From positions 1 through 28,857 of the forward strand of contig DASZOV010000098.1 in the NCBI GenBank assembly GCA_035550595.1: a DNA stretch of 28,857 bases, written 5' to 3'. The notes beneath the pieces were generated by a model that saw only the letters and a program-made list of their open reading frames with translations, did no database searches and was not told the DNA's origin. Shown piece after piece: positions 16,577 to 24,420 of the stretch (positions are counted from its first letter, which is position 1; each line of letters begins with the position of its first letter). The position numbers and the translations under genes were made by a program. This DNA comes from CALFMR01 sp035550595. Lineage in GTDB: Bacteria; Acidobacteriota; Vicinamibacteria; Vicinamibacterales; SCN-69-37.

Positions 16577-17331
16577 CGCACATCCCTCCAGGTGAGCAGA
16601 CGGACCGGCCCCGGCGCCGATGCCGGAGCCCCCGATTCATTAGGCATAATCGGCGCCAACCCCTCAGCGTCTCGAGCCGCGTCAGGCTCGCCAGTCTCAC
16701 CGGGCGGCGTTTCAGGACTGTAGAGCACACCCCTCCGGAGCGTGATCTGCACAGCCTGACGCATGCCGTCCGCGCCAAACGCCTCGGCCCGAATCTCGAC
16801 GATCCCATTTGCATCCACACCCGGTGCACCGTCGCCGTCCGCGGCGTCATCGGCCACCCAGGCCGCGAGAAAGACCGGCGGACCAGCGCGTGGTAACCCC
16901 GTGAGCGCCGCGAGCGTCCCGGCCGCGAACAGCCGCCAGACGGGCGTGTCCGCCCCGACAATCGACGCCCCGTCCGTCGCGCCCTGCAAGGCCGTCGTCA
17001 GGCCCGACAGATCCAGTGGATCGAGCCCCGGCGTGCTCGTCGCAGCGGCTTCGTCGAAGAACGACGAGGACGAGGTGCCCGCGAGAACGGCAGTCCAGTC
17101 AGTGACCGACGACAGATCCAGGACGACCCGCTCGGCCAACGCATCAGCCGCGTAGCGACCTCGCAGGCTCATCCCGTGATTTCCCGCCATGGCACGCTCC
17201 GTCGTCGTGAGCCCGACGAGCGCCGATCCGAACGCCGCGATCAGGCACAGCAGCACGAGCGCCAGCAGAAGCGCGACGCCGTCGTCTCGAGCCGGCGGAG
17301 GACGCGTTGGGTGGGTCCGACGTTCCCGCAC
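16573..17331 (-). CDS. PilX-like minor pilin (set 2)
   Basis: A 252-residue minor pilin. The frame is open far upstream, but GTG at 17331 is chosen because GGGAGG lies 5-6 bases before it and it immediately follows the previous stop. The leader VRERRTHPTRPPPARDDG is followed by VALLLALVLLCLIAAFGSAL without Glu at +5. ERAMAGNHGMSLRGRYAADA at 45-64 is the PilX spine signature. An acidic run, DDAADGDGAPGVDANG, precedes the distal strands. It overlaps the next gene by 4 bases (ATGA). Annotation from the longer frame would add about 180 Arg-rich residues that are antisense-like noise. Confidence 0.8.
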   Translation of the reverse strand: MRERRTHPTRPPPARDDGVALLLALVLLCLIAAFGSALVGLTTTERAMAGNHGMSLRGRYAADALAERVVLDLSSVTDWTAVLAGTSSSSFFDEAAATSTPGLDPLDLSGLTTALQGATDGASIVGADTPVWRLFAAGTLAALTGLPRAGPPVFLAAWVADDAADGDGAPGVDANGIVEIRAEAFGADGMRQAVQITLRRGVLYSPETPPGETGEPDAARDAEGLAPIMPNESGAPASAPGPVRLLTWRDVR

Positions 17332-17332
17332 A

Positions 17333-18508
17333 TCAGCCTCCCGGGACAATTGCCAGATTGCGCGGTGCGACGTCCACCACCGCTTCGACATCCGCGACGC
17401 GCGATGCCGCGTCGTGACCGGATCCCGACACCGCGAACGCCGCGCCGACACCACGGACAGCCGCATCGATCGCCTGCAACCGCAGAGCGACACGCACGCG
17501 CCGAACGCGCAAGAGGTCCACATCGAACCGAAGGCCGCCCGCACCACACCACGGCCCATCCGCCAACATCGCGAGCGGCAACGACGCCAACCCATCGGCC
17601 CCAGACGCGAGCGTGGCCAGCCCAGGTCGAAGGACACCGGCCTCGTCGTACAGACAGTTGGCGACGCCAGGCGGCGGCTTCGGATCCTGCGGCGGCTCCG
17701 GTGTGCCGAAATACTCGATCCCGAAGCCAACCACGCCATCGACGACCGGCACGTCCGTCGAGTCGACGTCCGACATGCGAAGCACATGCGTCGTCGGATC
17801 CAGGTAGTACGTGCGCGCCTCGATCTCCGCCACCGCCGCGTCCGTGCCGAATTCATGACCCGATGGATCCACACGCGGCGCGAGACTGATCGTCGACCCG
17901 GTGAGCCCGATCACCCGAAACAAGTCGGCGGATGCGGTTTGGTCGAAGACGAGCAGTCCGGCATCCTCTCTCACACCGCACGCCGGCATCGTCGCCGGAC
18001 ATCCCGGTCCGTCGCCGACCGTCAACGTGGTCCCGGAAAAAAATCCGGCTGGATGGCTTTGCACGTGGGTATCCGGAACCCACAGCAGCGTGATCGCATC
18101 GGCACGCGCCGCCTCGGGCGCATCGGCGCCCACGCCACCAACGCGTCGTGGCAACACCGCGGCAACATACCGGCCGAGCGGACCTGCGCGCGGTCCTTCA
18201 TCCAGACCCGCGCCCGCCACATATAGATCGCGCGCAATGAGATCCGCCGCCACACGCGAACGCTCCGACAAATCGACGGCTGCCGGCCCGGCTCGTGCGG
18301 TTCGTTCGGCGTGGGTCGTGACTTCCCACAAACTGCCGAACACGACGAGCGTGAGCGTCGTGGCGAGTAGTACCTCTACGAGCGAGAAGCCCGCATCGCG
18401 CACGCATGCAGCCGCGCGGCTGGCGAGCGACGCGCCGCACACGCGTTGGCCGAGGCGATGAAACCCCTGCCATTGGCGGCCCCTTGTCGAGTTGCACTGA
18501 CGAGTCAT
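17333..18508 (-). CDS. PilW-like minor pilin (set 2)
   Basis: A 391-residue minor pilin. ATG at 18508 overlaps the preceding PilV-like stop (ATGA), which fixes the start; the frame is open further upstream without pilin features. A long 40-residue leader ends RDAG, then FSLVEVLLATTLTLVVFGSL with Glu at +5. LSERSRVAADLIARDLYVAGAGL is the PilW spine and turn. Four cysteines lie in the globular part (GPGCPATMPACG, ANCLYD, PWCGAGG). It belongs to the ABC-TPR-PilD-pilin operon and stops 1 base before the PilX-like GTG. Confidence 0.83.
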   Translation of the reverse strand: MTRQCNSTRGRQWQGFHRLGQRVCGASLASRAAACVRDAGFSLVEVLLATTLTLVVFGSLWEVTTHAERTARAGPAAVDLSERSRVAADLIARDLYVAGAGLDEGPRAGPLGRYVAAVLPRRVGGVGADAPEAARADAITLLWVPDTHVQSHPAGFFSGTTLTVGDGPGCPATMPACGVREDAGLLVFDQTASADLFRVIGLTGSTISLAPRVDPSGHEFGTDAAVAEIEARTYYLDPTTHVLRMSDVDSTDVPVVDGVVGFGIEYFGTPEPPQDPKPPPGVANCLYDEAGVLRPGLATLASGADGLASLPLAMLADGPWCGAGGLRFDVDLLRVRRVRVALRLQAIDAAVRGVGAAFAVSGSGHDAASRVADVEAVVDVAPRNLAIVPGG

Positions 18509-18936
18509 CGTTTCGTCCTTAGCGTGGTGACGATCGCGCCGCGCGATGGAACCGGCGCAGCCACACGCATGACAAGCACGCGGAGTGCCAGAGCGCGATC
18601 GGCACCGGGTTCCGCGCCCACTACCTGCCATCGCCTGATGTACACCGCGGCTCCGTCATCATCGTTGACAACCGCGCCGCTGGCGTCGAGTCGATCGGCG
18701 AAGCCGTCCTCATCGTGATCGAGCGCGTCGGCCGGCGACACGGTGAGCGCGTCCCATGGCATCGCGCGCCATGCTTCGACCTTGTCTGCCGCCATGACGA
18801 GCATCGCGGTCCCGACGCGCGCGTCATTCGCCGCGCGTGTCGCAATACCGAACAGCCCCGCCACGCCGGCCATCACGGCGATGACGAGAAGAAAGGCAAC
18901 GAGCACTTCGACGAGCGTGAAGCCGCGGTCAGACAT
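18505..18936 (-). CDS. PilV-like minor pilin (set 2)
   Basis: A 143-residue minor pilin. ATG at 18936 gives a minimal leader MSDRG followed by FTLVEVLVAFLLVIAVMAGV, Glu at +5. The frame is open to 19065, but that extension is encoded by the GAACTTTGAACTTCGAA repeat and would bury the prepilin motif behind 48 residues. The spine reads TAMLVMAADKVEAWRAMPWD. DHDEDGFADRLDASG is an EF-hand-like acidic loop. It overlaps the next gene (ATGA at 18508-18505). No ribosome site is evident before the ATG. Confidence 0.82.
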   Translation of the reverse strand: MSDRGFTLVEVLVAFLLVIAVMAGVAGLFGIATRAANDARVGTAMLVMAADKVEAWRAMPWDALTVSPADALDHDEDGFADRLDASGAVVNDDDGAAVYIRRWQVVGAEPGADRALALRVLVMRVAAPVPSRGAIVTTLRTKR

Positions 18937-18989
18937 GCCGCGGCGCGACTGCAACTTCAGGGCCGGGGTTGGGAGTGAAGGGCGTGGAT

Positions 18990-19167
18990 CAACTTTGAAC
19001 TTCGAACTTTGAACTTCGAAAAAGGGTTCCAGGGCTCTCTCGGACCCGAAGGCCAGGGGCTCCACGGAGGTTTTGAGGTCGCACCGCTGTTCGTGGAGCC
19101 CTGAGCCTTCAGGCTCAGGGAACCCGGAACCCAGTTCGAAGTTCGAAGTTTGAAGTTCGAAGTTTGA
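18990..19167. repeat. Nested inverted-repeat element between pilD and the set-2 pilins
   Basis: A 178-base element with three nested pairs. Outer arms: GAACTTTGAACTTCGAA-type units (18990-19023) and their inverse (19133-19167). Middle: GGGTTCC at 19024 and GGAACCC near 19120. Inner: GGGCTCCACG (about 19058) and CGTGGAGCCC (about 19092). CCTGAGCCTTCAGGCTCAGG (19099-19118) is itself a hairpin. It occupies nearly the whole pilD-pilV gap and ends 6 bases from the pilD stop. It could act as a terminator, an mRNA-stability element or a short mobile insertion. Confidence 0.8.
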
Positions 19168-19173
19168 TGAGCT

Positions 19174-19947
19174 CTATCTCGCGAAGAAATGCAGGTACCA
19201 GCTCAGCAGGCTGTCGCCGACGAGGGCGGCGATGTAGGCGGCAATCGCGAGGAAGGTGCCGAATGGCAGGCGCGTCTGGAGCGATCGGCGTCGAGCGGCG
19301 ACCAGGCTGAGGCCGATGACGGCGCCCGACGCGCTGGCGAAGAACAGCACGACCCACACCTGCTGCCAGCCGAGAAACGCGCCAATCATCGCGAGCATCT
19401 TCACGTCGCCGAGTCCCATCCCGTCCACGCCCGTCGCGCGTTTCCAGATCCAGCGCACGATCGCGGGTAGCGCGGCCCCGAGCGCCGCGCCGATGAGCGC
19501 GTTCACGATGCCCGGTCCCGTCACGAGGCTGAACAGCAGGCCCGCGATGAGCCCGGGCAGTGTCAACACATCGGGTAGCCGCTGCACATCGAGGTCCGTG
19601 CCGAAGAGCACGATGAGCAGCGCCGTGAACACGAGGCGCTGCGCGACCATCCAGACGTCCGGCCAGAAGACGAGGCCGACCAGGACGAACGCCACGGCCG
19701 TGACGGCTTCGACGATCGGATACCGCACGCTGATCCGCGCACGACACGAGCGGCAACGGCCGCCGAGCACGAAATAGCTGATGACGGGGACGTTGTCGTA
19801 CCAGGCAATCGGCGTGCGGCACGACGGGCATCGCGACCCCGGCGAAACGATGGACTCGCCAGCCGGGATGCGGGCGATGCACACGTTGAGGAAGCTGCCG
19901 ATCATCAGGCCGATGACGGCGATCCAGACGATCACCATCGGCGTCAC
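19174..19947 (-). CDS. pilD: Prepilin peptidase / N-methyltransferase PilD
   Basis: An inner-membrane aspartic protease that cuts prepilins after the Gly of the G-FTLxE motif and methylates the new N-terminus. The 257-residue protein has the N-terminal GSFLNVCIARIP motif (17-28), the CPSC and CRSC pairs (Cys40/43 and Cys65/68) of the methyltransferase loop, the first catalytic aspartate Asp118 in TDLDVQRLPD and the second, Asp181, in GMGLGDVK. Eight hydrophobic segments are apparent. GTG at 19947 overlaps the TPR gene stop (GTGA); ATG at 19938, three codons in, is an alternative. Longer open frame upstream is not pilD-like. It is coupled to the ABC/TPR genes and precedes the set-2 pilins. Confidence 0.95.
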   Translation of the reverse strand: MTPMVIVWIAVIGLMIGSFLNVCIARIPAGESIVSPGSRCPSCRTPIAWYDNVPVISYFVLGGRCRSCRARISVRYPIVEAVTAVAFVLVGLVFWPDVWMVAQRLVFTALLIVLFGTDLDVQRLPDVLTLPGLIAGLLFSLVTGPGIVNALIGAALGAALPAIVRWIWKRATGVDGMGLGDVKMLAMIGAFLGWQQVWVVLFFASASGAVIGLSLVAARRRSLQTRLPFGTFLAIAAYIAALVGDSLLSWYLHFFAR

Positions 19948-20834
19948 CGGCGGCCGAGGTGCGGCAGCGGCAGGAGCTTCGAGTCGGGCGAGAGCGTCAC
20001 GGCGTGTGTCGCCGCATCGTACAGGAAGGGCGCGCCCGATGTCGGCTCGACGGGCGGTGCGGCCAACAGGCCGGCATTGACCACATCGCTCCACGCGCGC
20101 GGATACGTGCCCGTCCGCGTGTGGTACTGCTCCACGATGGCCGTCAGCCGATCGATGGCGTCGAGCGCGTCGAGCTGCGCGAGCGATCGCGCGGCCGTCT
20201 GGCGAATGTAGGCCTGGTCGGATGTCGCCATCTCGTGCAGCAGCAATCGCGCTCCCGTCCGGTCCCCTCCCGCCGCTCTCGTCGTCGCGGCCAGCGGCCG
20301 CAGCCACTCCGGTGCGCCCGGCATGTCAGCGGCCTTCTCGAACCAGCGCGCGGCTTCGAGCGCGTTGCCCGTGTACCAGTAGTTCACGTACGCAATGTCG
20401 TGCGCGTACTGCCAGCGAGTGGGCGTCACGCTCAGTCCCTTTTCGAGCAGTGCGATTGCCTGGTCCGGCCGTCCCGGTCCGTTCGGCGGATCCATCGCGA
20501 GGAAGATGGCGCCGAAGCGATACGCCAGATTGAAGTGCGGATCGAGCGTCGTCGTCAGATCGAGGAGCGGTTGAAGCAACTCGAAACGGCCCGTCGTGCG
20601 GAGCGAATGACGGTCGCCGCCGTAGTGCTGGATCGTGCGGATCCAGTAGACGTCCGCGGCGATCGTGTCGAACGAGAGAAAAACACGCCGCGCGGCCGGT
20701 CCGGGCTGGACGAAAAGGAATCGCGCGTCCGCGGCCGGCAGTGGCACGGCCTCGCGCGCGTGCAGCAGCGCGGCCGCCGAACCAATGCCGGCAGCCACGA
20801 CCGAGATGCCGATCCAGAGCGGCACGCGCCTCAT
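19944..20834 (-). CDS. Membrane-anchored TPR-like protein of the pilus ABC cluster
   Basis: A 296-residue protein with one N-terminal membrane helix (about 6-24, then periplasmic by the RR-before-helix rule) and helical pairs that read as degenerate TPRs: DVYWIRTIQHYGG, LDPHFNLAYRFGAIFLAMDP, AIALLEKGLSVTPTRWQYAH, NALEAARWFEKAADMPGAPE. The last 60 residues resemble the C-terminal beta part of pilin-like proteins (RTGTYPRAWSDVVNAGLL, then GAPFLYD). ATG at 20834 overlaps the permease stop (ATGA). By position it corresponds to the accessory protein of Myxococcus PilGHI (PilG-like role), but sequence identity to PilG cannot be judged here. Confidence 0.8.
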   Translation of the reverse strand: MRRVPLWIGISVVAAGIGSAAALLHAREAVPLPAADARFLFVQPGPAARRVFLSFDTIAADVYWIRTIQHYGGDRHSLRTTGRFELLQPLLDLTTTLDPHFNLAYRFGAIFLAMDPPNGPGRPDQAIALLEKGLSVTPTRWQYAHDIAYVNYWYTGNALEAARWFEKAADMPGAPEWLRPLAATTRAAGGDRTGARLLLHEMATSDQAYIRQTAARSLAQLDALDAIDRLTAIVEQYHTRTGTYPRAWSDVVNAGLLAAPPVEPTSGAPFLYDAATHAVTLSPDSKLLPLPHLGRR

Positions 20835-21649
20835 GTGAACTCGCGCCTCGAGAAGACGACAATCGCTGCAACCACGACCGCGGCCGCATAGACGACGCCG
20901 TAGCAAGACGTGAGCAAGAGATAGGACGCGGGCACGGGCAGGCCGTGAACGACCTGCGCCTTGATGTCGAACGCCGAGAACGCGGGCACGATCCAGCCGA
21001 TGGCCGCGACGACGTGCGAAACGAGCGACGGCGCTTCGACGATGTCGCCGAAGCGGCGGAGGTCGAGGCTGAAGACGCCCGTGACGTAGATGCCGATCGT
21101 GAAGGCCAGCGACAGAAGCGCGCTCGACGAGAACGCGGAGAAGAACAGCGCGACGGCGGTGAGCAGCGCCAGTTCGATCGCGATCATCAGCGCCGCGAGG
21201 AGCAGGCGCGGATCGGCCGCCACCGCATCCCACGCCGCGCGCTCGACGGGCAGCGCGCGCCAGTCGAGATACTTCAACATCACGAGCAACGCCGCCGTCA
21301 TCGCGGCCACGTTGACGACGATGGTCAGGACGAGACCGAGGTATTTGCCGACGATGAACTGCCAGCGCGGAAGCGGCTTGGCGAGCAGGCTGATGATGCT
21401 GCGGCGATCGATCTCGCGCGAGACGAGACCGACGCCGAGAAAGATCGTCATCAGCAGGCCCGCGCCTTCGATGACGGCGAGCCCGAGGTCCTTGATGATC
21501 TTGACGTCCTCCCCCGCCGTGAGCTGGCCGAGCAGGATCGACGCCGCGACGAGGAGCAGCGCGAAGCCGGCAATCGCGTACAGGACGCGATCGCGTACGT
21601 GTTCCTTGAACACGTGCCAGGCGACGAGGGCAATACGGCGCGCCGTCAT
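20831..21649 (-). CDS. ABC-2 type transporter permease, pilus cluster (PilI-like position)
   Basis: A 272-residue inner-membrane permease with six hydrophobic segments and the ABC-2 layout: MTARRIALVAWHVFKEHVRD before helix 1, an amphipathic SREIDRRSIISLLAKPLPRW (the NatB/GldF-type coupling segment) near 78-97, then helices to the C-terminus FSRREFT. It overlaps both neighbours by 4 bases: the ATPase gene ends inside its start and the TPR gene starts inside its stop. In Myxococcus xanthus the ABC permease PilI, with ATPase PilH, lies just upstream of pilD and is needed for pilus formation; the position here is the same. The transported substrate is unknown. Confidence 0.88.
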   Translation of the reverse strand: MTARRIALVAWHVFKEHVRDRVLYAIAGFALLLVAASILLGQLTAGEDVKIIKDLGLAVIEGAGLLMTIFLGVGLVSREIDRRSIISLLAKPLPRWQFIVGKYLGLVLTIVVNVAAMTAALLVMLKYLDWRALPVERAAWDAVAADPRLLLAALMIAIELALLTAVALFFSAFSSSALLSLAFTIGIYVTGVFSLDLRRFGDIVEAPSLVSHVVAAIGWIVPAFSAFDIKAQVVHGLPVPASYLLLTSCYGVVYAAAVVVAAIVVFSRREFT

Positions 21650-22689
21650 GGCCGGTCGCTCCTCGAAGCGCCATCAGGATCCTGACGTTCGCCCTGAAGC
21701 CCTGCTCGTGGGTCGTCGGGGAGCCCTGCGCCTTCAGGCCCAGGGGAATCTGCCCGCCCGTCCCGATCCGTCCCGAGCGCGTGCATGAACGCTTCTTCGA
21801 GTGACGCGCCAACAGGTGCAACCGAGACGAGCACGGCCCCAGCCGCCGCGAGATCGGCAATGAACGGCTCGGGCCGTTCGCCGGCGGGGAGCTCGAAGCG
21901 ATAGCGTCCGTCGGCGATGCGCGACGTCTTCCGCACGCGCGCCGCCACGCGATCGACGAACGCGGACGGCACATTCGAGGCCGTCACGTCGGTGCCGCCG
22001 GTATGACGCGTCAACTCGCCGATCGTCCCTTCGGCGACGAGTCGTCCTTTGGCGAGGATGCCAACGCGGCTGCAGAGCTGTTCGGCGTCGGAAAGGATGT
22101 GCGAGCTGAAGAGCACGGTGCGGCCCTCGTCGCGGAGCGCGAGGATCATCTCGCGCACGTCGCGACGGCCGATCGGATCGAGACCCGACATCGGCTCGTC
22201 GAGGATGACGAGCGCCGGGTCGTTCACGATCGCCTGCGCGAGCCCCACGCGCTGGACCATGCCCTTGGAATATTGACGCAGCGGCCGGCGGCGATCGGCG
22301 CCCAGGCCGACACGATCGAGCGCCGCGCTGGCGCGCGCGCGGCGGTCTTCGCCGCGATAGCCGAACAGGCCCGCGAAATACTCGAGGAGCTCTTCGGCGG
22401 TGAGATGGTCGTAGAAGGTGGGATTCTCAGGCAGAAATCCCAGTCGCTGGCGCGCCTCGACGTCACCGGCCGGACGCCCCAAGATCTCGGCGTGGCCCGT
22501 CGTCGGGCGGAGCAGGTCGAGCAGCAGCTTCAGCGTCGTGCTCTTCCCCGCCCCGTTCGGTCCGAGCAAACCGAACACGCCGCCCTCGGGAATGTCGAAC
22601 GACAGCCCGTCCACGGCCCGATGCGGCCGCGGCCGCCAGAACCCCTGCGGAAAGTCCTTCGTCAGCCCGAAGACGCGAACCGGAAACAT
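21646..22689 (-). CDS. ABC transporter ATP-binding protein, pilus cluster (PilH-like position)
   Basis: A 347-residue ATPase of the ABC-2/NatA class. Walker A GPNGAGKST is at 43-51, FLPENP (Q-loop region) at 85-90, signature YSKGM at 140-144, Walker B VILDEP at 161-166, D-loop SGLD at 168-171 and H-loop His197. A C-terminal domain to about 305 (ASLEEAFMHAL) is the usual NatA/CcmA-like tail. Residues about 314-327 are encoded by a GCCCTGCGCCTTCAGGCCC hairpin repeat (21718-21748), so the last 35 residues are probably an acquired extension. ATG at 22689 has no ribosome site; a TGTAGGGGCG hairpin repeat begins 3 bases upstream. It heads the ABC-TPR-PilD run. Confidence 0.92.
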   Translation of the reverse strand: MFPVRVFGLTKDFPQGFWRPRPHRAVDGLSFDIPEGGVFGLLGPNGAGKSTTLKLLLDLLRPTTGHAEILGRPAGDVEARQRLGFLPENPTFYDHLTAEELLEYFAGLFGYRGEDRRARASAALDRVGLGADRRRPLRQYSKGMVQRVGLAQAIVNDPALVILDEPMSGLDPIGRRDVREMILALRDEGRTVLFSSHILSDAEQLCSRVGILAKGRLVAEGTIGELTRHTGGTDVTASNVPSAFVDRVAARVRKTSRIADGRYRFELPAGERPEPFIADLAAAGAVLVSVAPVGASLEEAFMHALGTDRDGRADSPGPEGAGLPDDPRAGLQGERQDPDGASRSDRP

Positions 22690-22692
22690 ATA

Positions 22693-23175
22693 TGTAGGGG
22701 CGCGCCCCCGTGCGCGCCCGCGCTCAGAACTTCATGCCTCTGCACGGCCGGCTGGCTGCCTCTGCTCGATCACATCGGCCGGATGGGCGGGGAACTTCAT
22801 TGCGTGGATCAGTCATCTTCTTTTGAGTGCTCGCGGGGCCACCCGCTCAGCGCCGCTCCTCCGTCGTGGCTTCTTCAGGCGCTCCGGGGCCGGCGCTGCG
22901 AGATCTCTTCGGGGCACCGAGGTTCTGGTGGCAGGCCAGTCATCTTCTTTGCAATGCGTTGGGGCCCCACCCCCAACGCTACGCGCTTCGCCGCCCTCGC
23001 TACGCTCGCAAGCCAACTTCCTTGCAATGCGTTGGGGCCCCACCCCCAACGCTACGGCGCTTCGCCGCCCTCGCTGCGCTCGGGGGCTCGCGGTGTCGTC
23101 TTTTTTTCTAGCTCTCTTCGCGACTTCGCGCCTTCGCGTGAGGCCCCGTCCTTCGCGATCTTCGCGAGCCCATTC
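22693..23175. repeat. Repeat-filled gap between the VKOR-DsbA gene and the ABC operon
   Basis: No gene is seen in 22690-23196. 22693-22722 is a TGTAGGGGCG hairpin (stem GGGGCGCGC with GCGCGCCC). About 22809-22915 is a diverged copy of the GTTGGGG palindrome element (CAGTCATCTTCTTTTGAG, then GCTCGCGGGGCC). 22937-23010 and 23021-23108 are two near-identical direct copies, each with GCGTTGGGG, CCCCAC loop, CCCCAACGC. 23113-23170 holds two CTTCGCG-octamer arrays. The ABC operon promoter must lie in or beyond this block. Confidence 0.85.
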
Positions 23176-23196
23176 GCGTCCGCTGGTTTCACACTT

Positions 23197-24393
23197 CTAA
23201 CTTGATCCAGTTTTCTTCTTCGCCAGTTCCAACTGAATGGCGAGTTCGAAGTACTGCGGCTGGATGAGCTGGTCGAAGCGGACGCCGTTGATGAAGAACG
23301 TGGGCGTGCCACGAATCTGGAGCACGCCGCCGTCGGCGATGTCGCGGCGGATGTCGGGCAGCTTCTTCGCGTACTCGGCGTCGAAGTCCGTTACGCCGAG
23401 CAGACGTTGCGCCGCGTCGCGCACGGCGGCGGGCGTGGTGCCCTGGTTGGCGAACAGCCAGTCGGACATCTCCTGATATTTGCCGCGATCGCGCGCCATG
23501 CGTGCGGCGGCCGCCGCATCGCACGCGGCCTCGTGACCGTGGATGGTCGACGCCGTGTTGAAGTTGCACGCCGCGTTCCACGGCCAGTCCTTCATCACGT
23601 AGTCGACCTGGCCCGGGTTCGACTTCGCGAACTTGTCGAGGATGGGCCGATACATCTCCTCCATCACGCGACACGTCGGGCATTCGTAGTCATTGAATTT
23701 GACGATGACGACCGCCGCCGAGCTCTTGATGCCGAGATCGACGCGCGGCTGTTTCGCCCATGCCTCGGTGAACGCCTGCACGGCATCGGCCGGCGGCGCG
23801 TTCGTCGTCGCCGCCTGCGCCGCCAGCGCGCCTTCTTTGGGGAACAACAGGATGACGGCCACCATCGCGGCCGCGTACAACACGGCAACCGAAAGCGTGG
23901 CGGGACGTGAGAACGTGGCGCGGAGATCGCGCGCGAGGCGCGCGGGGAGACGGGTCAGCGATTCAGTGTGCATGAAGCTCGTAGCCAGGAAGATGCCGCC
24001 GACGCACGCGTACTGTCCCAGGCACAGCACGCATTTCTTGTCGAGCACGACGAACGACGCGTAGGCGAGGTAGAGGACGACGGCGAGACCGATGGTCGAG
24101 AGCGCGAACAGATAGCCGGCCGACGCGCTGGGCTGGCCGTCCGCCCGCGCGAAGCCGGCGACGAGCGCGACGAGCCCGAACCAGACGAGCCCGCCGAGCG
24201 CGACCGGCACGCCCCAGACCGTGCCGAAGCGGCTGAGATAGACCTCGCTGCAACTGAACGTCGCGTTGATGTCGCAGGGGCTGATGTACGACGGGTCGGT
24301 CAGCAGATGGTAGTGGACCCACGACGCTTCGACGGCCAGACCGAAACCGAGCAGCGCCAGGACCAGCACGAGCCAGCGGCCACGCGGGGACAT
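23197..24393 (-). CDS. VKOR-DsbA fusion: membrane quinone-linked disulfide-forming enzyme
   Basis: Makes disulfide bonds in exported proteins: the VKOR half passes electrons from the thioredoxin-like half to quinone, replacing a separate DsbB/DsbA pair. The 398-residue protein has a VKOR domain with about five membrane helices (about 7-184), the loop pair Cys40/Cys48 (SPCDINATFSCSEVY) and active CVLC at 121-124. After a linker (185-215) comes a DsbA/thioredoxin domain with CPTC at 238-241 (FNDYECPTCRVMEEMY), the PWNAACNF block and the cis-Pro segment IRGTPTFFINGVRF. The start at 24393 is the only one before the first helix. CATAAT at 24406-24401 is 7 bases upstream, which would give a leaderless message. 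Ends KKKTGSS. Confidence 0.95.
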   Translation of the reverse strand: MSPRGRWLVLVLALLGFGLAVEASWVHYHLLTDPSYISPCDINATFSCSEVYLSRFGTVWGVPVALGGLVWFGLVALVAGFARADGQPSASAGYLFALSTIGLAVVLYLAYASFVVLDKKCVLCLGQYACVGGIFLATSFMHTESLTRLPARLARDLRATFSRPATLSVAVLYAAAMVAVILLFPKEGALAAQAATTNAPPADAVQAFTEAWAKQPRVDLGIKSSAAVVIVKFNDYECPTCRVMEEMYRPILDKFAKSNPGQVDYVMKDWPWNAACNFNTASTIHGHEAACDAAAAARMARDRGKYQEMSDWLFANQGTTPAAVRDAAQRLLGVTDFDAEYAKKLPDIRRDIADGGVLQIRGTPTFFINGVRFDQLIQPQYFELAIQLELAKKKTGSS

Positions 24394-24400
24394 GATCAGG

Positions 24401-24406
24401 ATTATG
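24401..24406 (-). promoter_or_regulatory. Possible -10 box giving a leaderless VKOR-DsbA message
   Basis: CATAAT matches TATAAT at 5 of 6 positions and ends 7 bases before the ATG, so transcription would start at or next to the start codon. No good -35 box is seen. Confidence 0.35.
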
Positions 24407-24420
24407 ACGGGTTTGCGACG

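Noticed and set aside
20835..21974. N-terminal extension of the TPR frame, and similar extensions of pilD (to 20307), the set-2 PilX (to 17874) and PilW (to 18631)
   Set aside because: The extensions overlap confident genes in other frames, and internal starts coincide with ATGA/GTGA overlaps or a ribosome site.
22003..23205. 400-residue plus-strand frame over the ABC ATPase and repeat block
   Set aside because: Antisense to the ATPase, then translates palindrome and octamer repeats.
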